The notes: a model not told the origin generated them from the sequence alone. A stretch of DNA of 64,000 nt from Opitutaceae bacterium (GCA_003164715.1 PLTZ01000082.1:1-64000), one strand, 5' to 3'. Positions 25,272 through 35,205 are shown, counted from the stretch's first letter. Made by a program: numbers and translations.

Positions 25272-27428
25272 TCAGAACCGCAGGAGGTTCAGGCCCACTT
25301 CCACGCCGAAGTGGCCCTGGTTGTTGTTCGGACCGGACGAGAACACCACGGCAATCTCGAGGTCCCAGGTGTTGGAGATCTTCCGGTCGACCCCGTAGTA
25401 CTGGTCGACAATGAGGTGGTCGCGGGCGTCGTAGTCCCCCCGCGTGAAGAGCTCGTAGAGCTCGCTCACGCGGCCCCGCAGCTCGTAGTGGTACGTGTCC
25501 ACGCCGACGATCGGGTTGTAGCCGAGGCCGGGCACGTAGAAGGTCCCGTATTTGTCGGAGAGGTACCCGACGCCGAAGCGGGCCATCCACACGTCGCCCT
25601 CGTGCAGGGTGACGTCCGTGTCGAGGGCGCGCTGGGAGGCCCTCCTCGTGGAGACCGTGTCCTCGAGGTCGAGCGAGAGCCAGCGGGTGACGGTCGCGGT
25701 CAGGTCCGCGTGGGCGTCCGAGAAGTCCGTCTGGCCGGGAGCCCTCTGGAACCGGAAATCCTCGGCGAGGTTGAGGCTCAGGAGGTCGCGCGAGCCGTAC
25801 GTCTTGTCGCGGGTCTGGAGCGTGTTGTTCAGGCCGAACCGGAGCACGTTCGCCGCCTGAAGCTGGTCCACGGCCCTCATGTCGCCGAGCTCCATGATCG
25901 GCAGGTAGTTGGTGAACGTGCTCCGGTCGATCGGCGGGATCCAGTCGGCGGACTTGTCGGCGTCGGGGATGTACCGGTAGCTCAGGGTCGGCGTCATCAG
26001 GTGGCGCAGCCCGTCGATGTGCCAGAGGGGGTTCTCGTAGTCGAAGATACCGCTCAGCTTCAGGTCCGCGTCGAACCCGAGCTCCCCGAGGGCCCGTCCG
26101 GTGCCGCCGGGTTTCGCGGCGCCCACCGTGTCCCAGTATTCGGTGTACCGGGCGCCGACCACCGGCGTGAAGTCGACGATGCCCCTGTAGGTGAAGGGGC
26201 GCGAGAGGCCGAGGAACGCGTCGAGCCGGTCGCTCGCCAGGTGGGAGCCGCCGAGGGGCGGATCCTCGACGAGGTGGGCGACGCCCGAGTTGAAGCGCAC
26301 GAGGATGCCGCCGCCCAGGGGCGTCGGCAGCACGTCGAAGCGGATCTCGGGGAGGCGCTGCTGGACCGGGTAGAACGAATCGGGCTGGAACCGCGCGAAC
26401 ACCGAGGCGAGGAAATCCGGGCCCGTGTAGACCGACTCGAGGTAGTTGTCCGGCTCCTGGACCGGGATGAACTCCTTGGAGTGGAAGTCGCGGATGACCT
26501 CGGAGTCCGTCGACCAGTTGATGTCGCCGGTGATCGACAGGTCCGGGGTCACCTGCTGGTTGTGGACCCACTCCGCGTAGGCGCGGTTGGGGGGCACCGC
26601 GGCGCCGAGGATGTCCGTGTACCGCTTCCCGTAGTCATAGATGTATCCGGACTTGAGGTAGCCGACGGCCGTGTCGTCCCCGCTCGTGACGTCGTAGGCC
26701 GCCACCGGACCGATCATGACGCCCCGATTCGTGTAGACGCCCAGGTCGGGACCCACGCTGGCGCCTAGTGTGACCGGCAGGTTGAAGGCCGTGTCGACCC
26801 AGAGGCCGAGGTTCTTGCGATAGCCGGCACCGACCGTCACGTCCGTGATCGGCCGGTCGTGCCCCAGGTCCTGGCCCATGTGGGAGATCGGCAGGGGCTG
26901 GAAGCCGCCGAGGCCCATGTTCCCCCCGGCAAGCTTCAGGTAATGGCCCGGGGACCAGATGAGGGTCTTGGCGCGGACGGTCGGCTGCCAGGCTCCGGGC
27001 TCCCGGTAGGTCACGGTGGCGTTGTGGACGGTGACCTCGTTCTTATCCCCCTCGGCGGACTCCCCCGCGATGAAGTAGGGGGACCTGCCGATCCGAATGT
27101 TCCTGGCGGTGAACTTCCCGGTGCCCCGGTTGATGCTGACCGTGTCGGCGAGGAGGCGGTCGCCCAGCCGGTCGAGGACCACCCGCCCGCTCGCCGCGGC
27201 GACCTGGGTCCTCTGGTTGTAGCGGATCTCGTCGGCCGTCAGGAGGAAGTCGGTGCCCGCGAGACGCGCATCGGGCTTGGCGACCAATTCGCCCGTCACG
27301 TAGTCCGTGGAGATGGGCCCGCTGGCCGAAAGGTCCGCCGGGGCTCCGGGGTCGGCGGCCGGGGTCTGGCCGCGGGCGGCCGGGCAGAGCGCGGCGGCAA
27401 GGGCGAGGAGAAGGGCGGTTCGGCGCAT
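25272..27428 (-). CDS. lptD: LPS-assembly protein LptD
   Basis: A 718-residue outer-membrane protein, similar in size to E. coli LptD (784). Signal peptide at 1-20 (ending PAARG). An OstA-like periplasmic beta-jellyroll domain follows (LTADEIRYNQRTQVAAASGR, LLADTVSINRGTGKFTARN). From about residue 200 onward alternating beta strands form the C-terminal barrel, ending in a terminal phenylalanine. It inserts lipopolysaccharide into the outer leaflet. The mature sequence contains no cysteine, so the disulfide switch of the enterobacterial protein is absent. ATG 27428 begins the signal peptide. Confidence 0.85.
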   Translation of the reverse strand: MRRTALLLALAAALCPAARGQTPAADPGAPADLSASGPISTDYVTGELVAKPDARLAGTDFLLTADEIRYNQRTQVAAASGRVVLDRLGDRLLADTVSINRGTGKFTARNIRIGRSPYFIAGESAEGDKNEVTVHNATVTYREPGAWQPTVRAKTLIWSPGHYLKLAGGNMGLGGFQPLPISHMGQDLGHDRPITDVTVGAGYRKNLGLWVDTAFNLPVTLGASVGPDLGVYTNRGVMIGPVAAYDVTSGDDTAVGYLKSGYIYDYGKRYTDILGAAVPPNRAYAEWVHNQQVTPDLSITGDINWSTDSEVIRDFHSKEFIPVQEPDNYLESVYTGPDFLASVFARFQPDSFYPVQQRLPEIRFDVLPTPLGGGILVRFNSGVAHLVEDPPLGGSHLASDRLDAFLGLSRPFTYRGIVDFTPVVGARYTEYWDTVGAAKPGGTGRALGELGFDADLKLSGIFDYENPLWHIDGLRHLMTPTLSYRYIPDADKSADWIPPIDRSTFTNYLPIMELGDMRAVDQLQAANVLRFGLNNTLQTRDKTYGSRDLLSLNLAEDFRFQRAPGQTDFSDAHADLTATVTRWLSLDLEDTVSTRRASQRALDTDVTLHEGDVWMARFGVGYLSDKYGTFYVPGLGYNPIVGVDTYHYELRGRVSELYELFTRGDYDARDHLIVDQYYGVDRKISNTWDLEIAVVFSSGPNNNQGHFGVEVGLNLLRF

Positions 27429-27568
27429 CACTTTCAGGCTGAGCAAATGCACCGGGGCGCGCGCTAGCAAGCCTCTGAGCCGGGGCCTGGGGCCGGGTGC
27501 CAATATGCCGCGGGGGCGCACTTTTGGCTTTTTAGAAGGCCCCGCGGGCCCCATCGTGTGCGGCCGCC

Positions 27569-30334
27569 ATGCCCAGGAAACCACACACCCGCATGTCCAA
27601 GGCCGTGCGCGACATGGCTCCCCTCAGGTCCGAGGTCCGCGAGCTGGGCGCGGCGCTCGGCCGCGTCATCACGCGGATCGAGGGCCGCGGGACGTTCGAC
27701 ACGGTCGAACTCCTGCGCAGGCTCGCCAAGGCCCGCCGGGCGGGCGAGGCCGGGGCGGAGCGCGAGCTGGCGAGGGCGGTCGCGCAGCTCGATCCCGAGG
27801 CGGCCTTCAACCAGGCGATGGCCTTCACGCTCTACTTCGAGCTCGTGAACCTGGCCGAGGAAAACTTCCGGATCACGCTCCTGCGCCGCCGCCGGGTCGC
27901 GCACGCCCGGGGCACCGACGACGGGCGCGCGATCCGGGAGTCGATCGACGCTGCGGTGACGGAGCTCAAGGCGGCCGGCGTCGAGGCGCCCGAGATGCAG
28001 CGCCTCGTGGACCGGCTCGCGATCGAGCTCGTCTTCACCGCGCACCCCACGGAGGCGAAGCGCCGCACGCTCCTGGCGAAGCTGCGGCGCCTCGCGCGGA
28101 TCCTCAGGGCGCGGGCCCTCCCGGAGTCGACGCCGGACACGGCGGTCCTGGAGGCGCAGACGGTCGAGCGCGAGATCGCGGCCCTGTGGCTTACGGACCG
28201 CAGCCGCACGGTGCGCCCGGAGGTGAAGGACGAGGCCCGCACGGGGCTCTGGTACTTCGACAGGACGCTGATCGAGACGATGCCCCGGCTGCAGGCGGAC
28301 ATGGAGCGCGCGCTCGCGCGCCACTATCCGGGGGTGCGCCCGCCGAGGCGGTGGCTCTCGTTCGGCTCGTGGATCGGCGGCGACCGCGACGGCAACCCCG
28401 AGGTCACGGTCTCGACGACGGCCGAGGTGCTGCTGCTCCACCGCCGGCTCGCGATCGAGAAGCTGCGGGTGAGCGCCACCGAGCTCGGGCGCATGCTCAC
28501 CGTGAGCGACCGGCGCGACACGGTCGTTCCCGCGCTCAAGCGCGGCCTGCGCGAGGGGCTCCACCTGTCCAAGCACTTTGAGAAGATCGAGAAGCGCTAT
28601 CCCCACGAGCCGTACCGCCTGCTCCTCGGCGTCCTGCAGGAACGCCTCGAGCAGGCGCGGGACGAGCTCTTCGACCCGCGCATGCTGCTCGGGTGCGGTG
28701 TCGTCGGCTCCTGTCTGTCGCGCGAGACCGTGCGCGAGACCCTTGAGACGATCAAGGCCGGCCTCGAGGCGGGCAGGGCGGGCATGCTGACGGGCGGCGA
28801 CCTCGCCGCGGTCGAGAACCAGTTCGAGGTGTTCGGCCTGCACACGGCGCGCCTCGACCTGAGGCAGCACTCCTCGCTGCACGAGGCGGCGGTCGCGGAG
28901 GTGCTCGGGCGGCCCGACTACCCGGCCTTAGGCGAGGCGCAGAAGGTGCGGGTCCTCACCGAGGCGATCCCCCTGGCGCGCAAGCTCGGGGCGGAGAGTG
29001 TCGCCCGCTTCTCGGAGGCGACCCGCAGCGTGGTCGACCCGCTCGTCCTGGCGGGCGACGCCCGCCAGGTCATCGGCGCCGAGGCGCTGGGCCTCTACAT
29101 CATCAGCATGACCGACGGGGTGTCCGACGTCTTGGAGGTCGAGCTTCTGCAGAAGCTCGCCGGCAGCTCGCTGCCGATCGCACCCCTCTTCGAGACCCTG
29201 GAGGACCTCGAGCGGGCGCCCGCGGTGCTGGGCGAGCTCTTCGGGCTGCCGGGGCGCCGGCAGGCGCACCAGCACGTCATGCTGGGCTACTCGGACAGCA
29301 ACAAGGACTGCGGCTACATCACCGCGAACTGGGCCCTCTACAAGGCCCAGGAGTCCATCGCGCGGGTGTGCGCCGGGGCCGGCGTGGCGCTGACGCTCTT
29401 CCACGGCCGGGGCGGCAGCATCGCGCGCGGCGGCGGGCCCGCGGCGAAGGCCATCCTCGCTCAGCCCGCGGGGCTGCGCGACGGCGGAATCCGGGTGACC
29501 GAGCAGGGCGAGGTGCTCTCGACCCGCTACCACGACCCGGACCTGGCCCACCGCATACTTGAGCAGATGGCGTACGGCGTCATGCTCGGGATCCACGCGG
29601 CGACCCAGGAGGCGGCCGCTCCGCTGGAGTGGCGCGAGCTCATGGAGGACATGAGCCGGGCCGGCTTCGAGGCCTACAAGGCGCTCGTCCACGACGACCC
29701 GGAGTTTCTCGTTTTCTGGCGGCAGGCGACGCCGATCGACGAGATCGGCGACCTAAAGCTCGGATCGCGCCCGAGCTACCGCAGGGCCACGCAGGACGTC
29801 TCGGACCTGAGGGCGATCCCGTGGGTCTTCTCGTGGATGCAGAGCCGGTTCAACTTCCCGGGGTGGTTCGGACTGGGCAGCGCGCTCACGTCGGTGCTGC
29901 GCCGCGGGGCGCGGGAGCGGGCGCGCCTGAGGGCGATGCACGCCGGCTGGCCGTTCTTCCAGACCCTGATCGACAACGCTCAGCTGACGATGCGCAAGGC
30001 GGACATGGGGATCGCCGGGCTCTACGCGGACCTGGTGCAGGACTCGAGGATCCGGCGCCGGGTGCTCGGGATCCTGAGCACCGAGTTCGAGCGCACGGAG
30101 TCGGCGATCCTCGCGGTGACCGGCCAGCGCAGGCTCCTCGGCCGCGAGCCGGTGCTCCTTCGCTCGGTCGAATTGCGCAACCCCTACATCGACCCGCTCA
30201 ACTACATCCAGGTGGACATGATGCGCCGGCTGCGCTCGGGCCCGCCGCTCGCGCCGCGCGAGGCCGAGGCGGTGCGCGCAGTGATCGAGCTGACGATAAA
30301 CGGCATCAGCGGCGGCCTGAAGAACACGGGATAG
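27569..30334 (+). CDS. ppc: phosphoenolpyruvate carboxylase
   Basis: A 921-residue enzyme of the expected family size that carboxylates PEP to oxaloacetate, the anaplerotic entry to the TCA cycle. Key blocks are VFTAHPTEAKRR (catalytic histidine), SWIGGDRDGNPEV, GYSDSNKDCGY (substrate lysine region), HGRGGSIARGGGP (mobile phosphate loop) and the C-terminus LTINGISGGLKNTG. ATG 27569 is used; two further in-frame ATGs lie within the first 16 codons. Followed by glgB after about 75 bases on the same strand. Confidence 0.95.
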   Translation: MPRKPHTRMSKAVRDMAPLRSEVRELGAALGRVITRIEGRGTFDTVELLRRLAKARRAGEAGAERELARAVAQLDPEAAFNQAMAFTLYFELVNLAEENFRITLLRRRRVAHARGTDDGRAIRESIDAAVTELKAAGVEAPEMQRLVDRLAIELVFTAHPTEAKRRTLLAKLRRLARILRARALPESTPDTAVLEAQTVEREIAALWLTDRSRTVRPEVKDEARTGLWYFDRTLIETMPRLQADMERALARHYPGVRPPRRWLSFGSWIGGDRDGNPEVTVSTTAEVLLLHRRLAIEKLRVSATELGRMLTVSDRRDTVVPALKRGLREGLHLSKHFEKIEKRYPHEPYRLLLGVLQERLEQARDELFDPRMLLGCGVVGSCLSRETVRETLETIKAGLEAGRAGMLTGGDLAAVENQFEVFGLHTARLDLRQHSSLHEAAVAEVLGRPDYPALGEAQKVRVLTEAIPLARKLGAESVARFSEATRSVVDPLVLAGDARQVIGAEALGLYIISMTDGVSDVLEVELLQKLAGSSLPIAPLFETLEDLERAPAVLGELFGLPGRRQAHQHVMLGYSDSNKDCGYITANWALYKAQESIARVCAGAGVALTLFHGRGGSIARGGGPAAKAILAQPAGLRDGGIRVTEQGEVLSTRYHDPDLAHRILEQMAYGVMLGIHAATQEAAAPLEWRELMEDMSRAGFEAYKALVHDDPEFLVFWRQATPIDEIGDLKLGSRPSYRRATQDVSDLRAIPWVFSWMQSRFNFPGWFGLGSALTSVLRRGARERARLRAMHAGWPFFQTLIDNAQLTMRKADMGIAGLYADLVQDSRIRRRVLGILSTEFERTESAILAVTGQRRLLGREPVLLRSVELRNPYIDPLNYIQVDMMRRLRSGPPLAPREAEAVRAVIELTINGISGGLKNTG

Positions 30335-30408
30335 GGGGGGCGGCCCCTTTTTAGGTGGCGCGCCGTCCCGAGGGCACCCAAGATGACCGACCCCCAAGAA
30401 TCCACGCA

Positions 30409-32625
30409 GTGATCCTCTCAAAGTCCGACCTCGGGGCGCTACTGAACGCCCGCCACGGCTCCCCCCATTCCGTACTCGGGATGCACGCCTGCACCTACCG
30501 CCGCAGCGCCGGCCTGGTGGTGCGTGCCTTCCTGCGCGACACCGCCTCCTGCGAGGTGGTCCTCACGGGCGAGAGCCCCCCGGCCGTCTTCCCGATGAAG
30601 TCCCTCGCCCCGGAGGGGCTCTTCGAGGCCTTCATCCCGAAGCACCCCGAGGTCTGCGCCTATGAGCTCAGGGCGACGTCGGCCGACGGGCGCGTCCGGC
30701 AGTTCCGCGACCCGTACTGCTTCCTGCCGACGCTCGGGGAGCAGGACGTGTTCCTCTTCAACGAGGGCAACGAGCACCGGATCTACGACAAGCTCGGGGC
30801 GCACCTGCGCGACCTGGGGGGCACCAAGGGAGTGGCCTTCGCCGTGTGGGCGCCGGCTGCGGCCCGCGTGTCGCTCATCGGCGAACTGAATGGCTGGGAC
30901 GGGCGCTACCACCCGATGCGCAGCATCGGCGCCTCGGGGATCTGGGAGCTCTTCATCCCGAGTCTCGAGTCCGGCGCGCTCTACAAGTTCGAGATCCGTG
31001 ACGCCCGCGGCAACATCCGCATCAAGAGCGACCCGTACGGCGCGCGCTTCGAGGGCCCGCCGGGCAACGCCGCGATCGTCTGCGACACCACGGGCTTCAC
31101 GTGGAACGACGGTGCGTGGATCGAGCGCAGGCGCTCAATGGCCGGGAGCCTCGATCAGCCGGTCTCGATCTACGAGGTCCACCTGGGCTCCTGGCGGCGC
31201 AAGCCCGAGGAGGGGAACCGGCCGCTCACCTACCGCGAGATCGCTCCGCTCCTGGCCGACTACGTGACCGAGATGGGCTTCACCCACATCGAGGTGATGC
31301 CGCTGGCCGAGCACCCGTTCGACGGGTCGTGGGGCTACCAGGTGACGGGCTTCTACGCTCCGACGCACCGCTTCGGCGCCCCGGAGGACTTCGCCTGGTT
31401 CGTCGACCACCTGCACCAGCGGGGGATCGGCGTCATCATGGACTGGGTGCCCGCCCACTTTCCGAGGGACGCGTTCGCGCTTGCCGAGTTCGACGGGACG
31501 CACCTCTACGAGCACGCGGACCCGCGGCAGGGCGCCCACATGGACTGGGGGACGCTCATCTTCAACTACGGCCGCAACGAGGTCCGGTGCTTCCTTGTCG
31601 CCAACGCGCTCTCCTGGTTCGAGCGCTACCACGTGGACGGCCTGCGGGTCGACGCGGTCGCGTCCATGCTGTACCTGGACTATTCCCGGGGGGACGGGGA
31701 GTGGGTGCCCAACCGCTACGGCGGCAGGGAGAACCTCGAGGCGATCGACTTCCTGCGCCGCGTGAACGACCTGGTGCACTTCTACAACCCGGGCGGGTTG
31801 ATGATCGCGGAGGAGAGCACGTCGTTTGCGGGGGTGACCCGCGCGACCGCCGAGGGGGGCCTCGGCTTCGACTACAAGTGGAACATGGGCTGGATGCACG
31901 ACTCGCTCCGGTATTTCTCGAAGGAGCCCATCTACCGCCGGTTCCACCAGAACGACCTGACGTTCGGGATGCTCTACCAGTACGCCGAGCGCTTCGTGTC
32001 GGTCTTCTCCCATGACGAGGTCGTCCACGGCAAGGCGTCGATGCTCTACAAGATGGGATGCTGGCACATCCCGGATAAGGCGGCGAACCTGCGCTCGCTC
32101 TACGCGCACATGTGGGCCTACCCCGGCAAGAAGCTGCTGTTCATGGGGGGCGAGTTCGGCCAGGCGCAGGAATGGAACCACAACGCGAGCCTCGACTGGC
32201 ACCTGTGCCAGTACATGGACCACGAGGGCGTGCGCCGGCTGGTGGCGGACCTGAACCGCCTCTACACAAGCGAGCCGGTCCTCGGCGCAAACGACTTCAA
32301 CCCGCACGGGTTCCGGTGGATCAACTGCGTCGACGCCGATGCGAACGTGATCGTCTACCTGAGGACCGATGCGAGCGAGACGGCGCTCTTCGCCGTCGTG
32401 GGGCACTTCGGGGGCGCCAGCCGGACGTACCGCGTCGGCCTGCCGCGTCGCGGCTGGTGGCGCGAGGTGATCAACTCGAACAGCGAGTACTACGGCGGCA
32501 CGGGCCTGGGCAACGACGGCGGCCGCGAGACGTCCGACGTGGCGCATGACGGGTACACGCAGTCCGTCGAGCTCACCCTTCCTCCCTTTACGACACTGAT
32601 TTTCAAATGGACCGCGCCGGCGTAG
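30409..32625 (+). CDS. glgB: 1,4-alpha-glucan branching enzyme
   Basis: About 738 residues. Two beta-rich N-terminal modules (SVLGMHACTYRRSAGLVVRAF; GVAFAVWAPAAARVSLIGE, the CBM48) precede the GH13 barrel. Conserved regions are MDWVPAHFP, GLRVDAVASMLYLDYSR (nucleophile aspartate), IAEESTSF (acid/base glutamate) and FSHDEVVHGK. It creates alpha-1,6 branches in glycogen. GTG 30409 fits the family N-terminus. GTG 30355, 18 codons upstream, is also in frame. The 3' flank to parA holds a weak GC hairpin (32668-32689). Confidence 0.93.
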   Translation: MILSKSDLGALLNARHGSPHSVLGMHACTYRRSAGLVVRAFLRDTASCEVVLTGESPPAVFPMKSLAPEGLFEAFIPKHPEVCAYELRATSADGRVRQFRDPYCFLPTLGEQDVFLFNEGNEHRIYDKLGAHLRDLGGTKGVAFAVWAPAAARVSLIGELNGWDGRYHPMRSIGASGIWELFIPSLESGALYKFEIRDARGNIRIKSDPYGARFEGPPGNAAIVCDTTGFTWNDGAWIERRRSMAGSLDQPVSIYEVHLGSWRRKPEEGNRPLTYREIAPLLADYVTEMGFTHIEVMPLAEHPFDGSWGYQVTGFYAPTHRFGAPEDFAWFVDHLHQRGIGVIMDWVPAHFPRDAFALAEFDGTHLYEHADPRQGAHMDWGTLIFNYGRNEVRCFLVANALSWFERYHVDGLRVDAVASMLYLDYSRGDGEWVPNRYGGRENLEAIDFLRRVNDLVHFYNPGGLMIAEESTSFAGVTRATAEGGLGFDYKWNMGWMHDSLRYFSKEPIYRRFHQNDLTFGMLYQYAERFVSVFSHDEVVHGKASMLYKMGCWHIPDKAANLRSLYAHMWAYPGKKLLFMGGEFGQAQEWNHNASLDWHLCQYMDHEGVRRLVADLNRLYTSEPVLGANDFNPHGFRWINCVDADANVIVYLRTDASETALFAVVGHFGGASRTYRVGLPRRGWWREVINSNSEYYGGTGLGNDGGRETSDVAHDGYTQSVELTLPPFTTLIFKWTAPA

Positions 32626-32728
32626 GCATTCCGGGCGGCAACTACTTATATAGGTCGTTTTTGACTCGCGGCTTGGCGGGCCACGCCGCACATTGTTGTG
32701 TGGTAATAGACTTTTCCGCACGTTAACC

Positions 32729-33622
32729 ATGGCGCGCAAAATCAGCTTCATCAATTACAAGGGAGGCGTTGGGAAGACCTCTTTGATTGTAAACACGGCC
32801 GCCGCTTTGGCGAAAATGGGCAAGCGCGTCCTCCTCTTCGACCTGGACACCCAGTCGAACGCGAGCATCTGGCTGCTCAGGCTCGACCGCTGGAACAAGA
32901 TTAACGCCACGGGCGAGGGCTCGATCTACTCCATATTCGACCCGGGCAAGGCCCACATCCGGGACCTGGTCATCAAGGACGTGGTCGAGGGCAAGGGGGG
33001 CGAGAAGCTTCTGCCCGGCCTCGACCTGGTCCCGACGACCTTCAACCTCGTCGACCTGGAGGCCGAATACACGGGCGACCCGAAGCGGCCGGCGTACCTC
33101 GTGTTCTGCGAGCAGGTCGCGATGCTCGAGCCGAACTACGACTTCATCCTCTTTGACTGCCCGCCCAACATCCTGCGCGCCTCGCAGTGCGGCGTCTTCA
33201 CGTCGAACGAGATCTACGTCCCTTCCAATCCCGACGCGCTTAGCCTGATCGGCTTCACGCTGCTGGTGGACAAGCTCCAGAAGTTCCACGCCATTTCCGG
33301 AAGCTTCCGCAAGGCCTCGATGGGCGCGCCCGCGCAGGTCCAGGGCCTCGTCTTCAACTCGATCCGCACGGGCGTCGACATCGAGGTGCCCAAGATGAGG
33401 ATGCAATTGCGCCTGAACCAATTCCGCTCGGCCAAGCGCGCGGCGCCGACCGCGAAGATCTTCAACACGCAGATCCGCGACGCGATGGTGGTGCGGCGCT
33501 CGGTCGCGCTCGGCCTGCCGGTGATCCTGGTGGGCACCGACACCGCGGAGAACGTCGATTCCGTCACGAACGACTACCGCAAGCTGGCGACGGAGCTTGC
33601 CCAGCACGAGCCGTCGCCCTAA
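32729..33622 (+). CDS. orphan ParA/Soj-type partitioning ATPase
   Basis: A 297-residue P-loop ATPase. The deviant Walker A motif YKGGVGKTS begins at residue 10 with the signature lysine. Walker A' LLFDLDTQSNAS and Walker B FILFDCPPN follow. There is no N-terminal helix-turn-helix, as in chromosomal Soj-type and cargo-positioning ParA proteins. Such ATPases form nucleoid-bound gradients that move DNA or protein cargo. No parB gene or parS-like site is visible nearby. The next two genes on the same strand (11 and 24 bases apart) are unassigned and could encode the partner or cargo adaptor. Confidence 0.85.
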   Translation: MARKISFINYKGGVGKTSLIVNTAAALAKMGKRVLLFDLDTQSNASIWLLRLDRWNKINATGEGSIYSIFDPGKAHIRDLVIKDVVEGKGGEKLLPGLDLVPTTFNLVDLEAEYTGDPKRPAYLVFCEQVAMLEPNYDFILFDCPPNILRASQCGVFTSNEIYVPSNPDALSLIGFTLLVDKLQKFHAISGSFRKASMGAPAQVQGLVFNSIRTGVDIEVPKMRMQLRLNQFRSAKRAAPTAKIFNTQIRDAMVVRRSVALGLPVILVGTDTAENVDSVTNDYRKLATELAQHEPSP

Positions 33623-33633
33623 CGGGAATCAAG

Positions 33634-34485
33634 ATGCCTGAACCGAAATTCACCGAAAAGGACTGGGATGAGGTGCGAACCGCGTTTGCGAGCTCGATCA
33701 TGGTCGACACCCAGATCTCGAGCCTGGCGCAGAACCTGGACGGCCCAACCTGGCCCGTGAAGATGAAGGACGAGACGCCTGCCAAGTACATCGACCTGAC
33801 CTACGGCGAGGCGCTCGAGCTCCTGGCGCTCAAGGGCCAGTCGGCCGAGAAGCTCGACCTGCTGATCTCCATCCTGAAGGAGACGCTGGCCTTCGACAAT
33901 CCGTTCGGTGACATGGTCGAGCAGACCGAGGCCGCGTCGGCCCGGGACAACCCGCTCCTCAAGAACATGGCGCGCAGCAACATCCCCGAGAACTTCCCGA
34001 TCGGGCTTACGGCCCTCGGGGCCGACACGATGGAGTTCTGCAAGCTTGAGAACCTGAAGAGCCTGGGGGAGTTCGCCGTGTTCGCGCAGGGGATGTCGCA
34101 GAACGTGATCATCGGAGGCGATTTCCGGAAGCTCCTCAACGCGCTGTCGAACTTGGACGAGACGACCCTGGCCGAGATCCTGCCCTTCCGCAAGGGGACG
34201 AAGGGCCTGCACCTGATCGAGGCGCTCGGCCACGCCACCAAGCTTCCAAACCCCCTCGCGAAGGCGAAGGAGGCGGCCGCGTGGTTCGCGGATGACTTCG
34301 AGCACCTGAAGAAGGAGTTCACGGACGGCGCGACCCTCACCCGGCACCTGAGCAAGCTCAACAACGAGGAGCTCGAGAAGAAGGTGGCGGACCTCGTGCG
34401 CCAGATGATCAAGCCCGGCTCCGGGAAGGGGGAGGTCAAGGAGGCGGGCAAGCCGGGATTCTTCAGGCGGTTCTTCAGGAAATAG
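33634..34485 (+). CDS. unassigned alpha-helical protein downstream of parA-type gene
   Basis: A 283-residue soluble protein not recognised as any family. It is predominantly helical and rich in Lys, Glu and Leu (EALELLALKGQSAEKLDLLI, LTRHLSKLNNEELEKKVADL), with no signal peptide and no membrane helix. The extreme C-terminus, GFFRRFFRK, is short, amphipathic and basic, the sort of tail that can bind a membrane or a partner. It begins 11 bases after the ParA-type ATPase and is probably co-transcribed. A weak GGGA lies upstream of the ATG. A role as adaptor between ATPase and cargo is a hypothesis from position only. Confidence 0.7.
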   Translation: MPEPKFTEKDWDEVRTAFASSIMVDTQISSLAQNLDGPTWPVKMKDETPAKYIDLTYGEALELLALKGQSAEKLDLLISILKETLAFDNPFGDMVEQTEAASARDNPLLKNMARSNIPENFPIGLTALGADTMEFCKLENLKSLGEFAVFAQGMSQNVIIGGDFRKLLNALSNLDETTLAEILPFRKGTKGLHLIEALGHATKLPNPLAKAKEAAAWFADDFEHLKKEFTDGATLTRHLSKLNNEELEKKVADLVRQMIKPGSGKGEVKEAGKPGFFRRFFRK

Positions 34486-34509
34486 TATATACTGCTGGAT
34501 CCCCCGCGA

Positions 34510-35205
34510 ATGGCCGATCCATCCAATATCCGGTTTCCCGTCAAGAACACCAATTTGATAGGCGGCCTTTCGCTGCGCCGCAACCGGCCCGGGACGGGGG
34601 CACCCTTCACGGTCTCGGAGGCGACGGCCCAGGCGCGCGAGTCCATCCGGGCGATCGTCTCGGCGACCCGGCCTCCGATGGGAGTGAGGGGCACCGGCGC
34701 CGAGGACGCTCGGATCGCCGAGCTGGAGAAGTCGCTGCGGCAGCTCGAGCTCAAGCTCGCCGAGAGGGAGCGGGTCGTCCAGGAGCGGGAGGCGCGCCTC
34801 AGGGATTACGAGCGGGAGCTCGCCGAGTCGGAGGCGCTCCTTGCCGCCCGCGAGCAGCTGGTTGCCGTGGCCAGGAAGGCCCCGCCGTCCATCCACGTTT
34901 CGCCCGAGGAGAAGGCGGCCCTGGAGGCCCTGCGGTCCGAGCTCGAGCGCCAGGAGGCGGCGCTCATGGAAGCGCAGAACTCGCTGCACGAGCGCGAGCA
35001 GTTCATGGAGGAGAGCGAGACCCGGCTTTTTGAGAAGGTGCAGGCCCAGCAGGAGCGGGAGATCGAGCTGGACCAGCGCGAGGAGGACCTGAAGAGCCAT
35101 GTCCGCAAGTTCAGGGAGGCGGAGGCGGCCGAGAACGCCGATGCCGCGGCCATCCTGAAGGCGGAGGATGCGGCCGCCGCCGACTCGGACGAAATGCGGG
35201 CATGA
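34510..35205 (+). CDS. coiled-coil protein, third gene of the ParA cluster
   Basis: A 231-residue protein. A basic, probably disordered N-terminus (SLRRNRPGTGAPF) leads into a long coiled coil from about residue 70 to 205 with heptad-like repeats such as IAELEKSLRQLELKLAERER and VQAQQEREIELDQREEDLKS. The tail is acidic and alanine-rich. No enzymatic motif is visible. It starts 24 bases after the helical protein. A TATACT hexamer at 34488-34493 could be a -10 for a nearly leaderless transcript. It may be a scaffold working with the ParA-type ATPase, which is inference. Confidence 0.75.
   Translation: MADPSNIRFPVKNTNLIGGLSLRRNRPGTGAPFTVSEATAQARESIRAIVSATRPPMGVRGTGAEDARIAELEKSLRQLELKLAERERVVQEREARLRDYERELAESEALLAAREQLVAVARKAPPSIHVSPEEKAALEALRSELERQEAALMEAQNSLHEREQFMEESETRLFEKVQAQQEREIELDQREEDLKSHVRKFREAEAAENADAAAILKAEDAAAADSDEMRA

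Noticed and set aside
24055-26571. Very long open frame extending rsmB upstream across the 3' part of lptD
   Set aside because: The upstream part is Arg/Pro/Gly-rich and lies in another frame of lptD, which has clear LptD features. rsmB is started at GTG 25236.
32668-32689. GCGGC...GCCGC hairpin between glgB and the parA-type gene as a terminator
   Set aside because: Five-pair stem with a long loop and no T-run; too weak to list as a feature.
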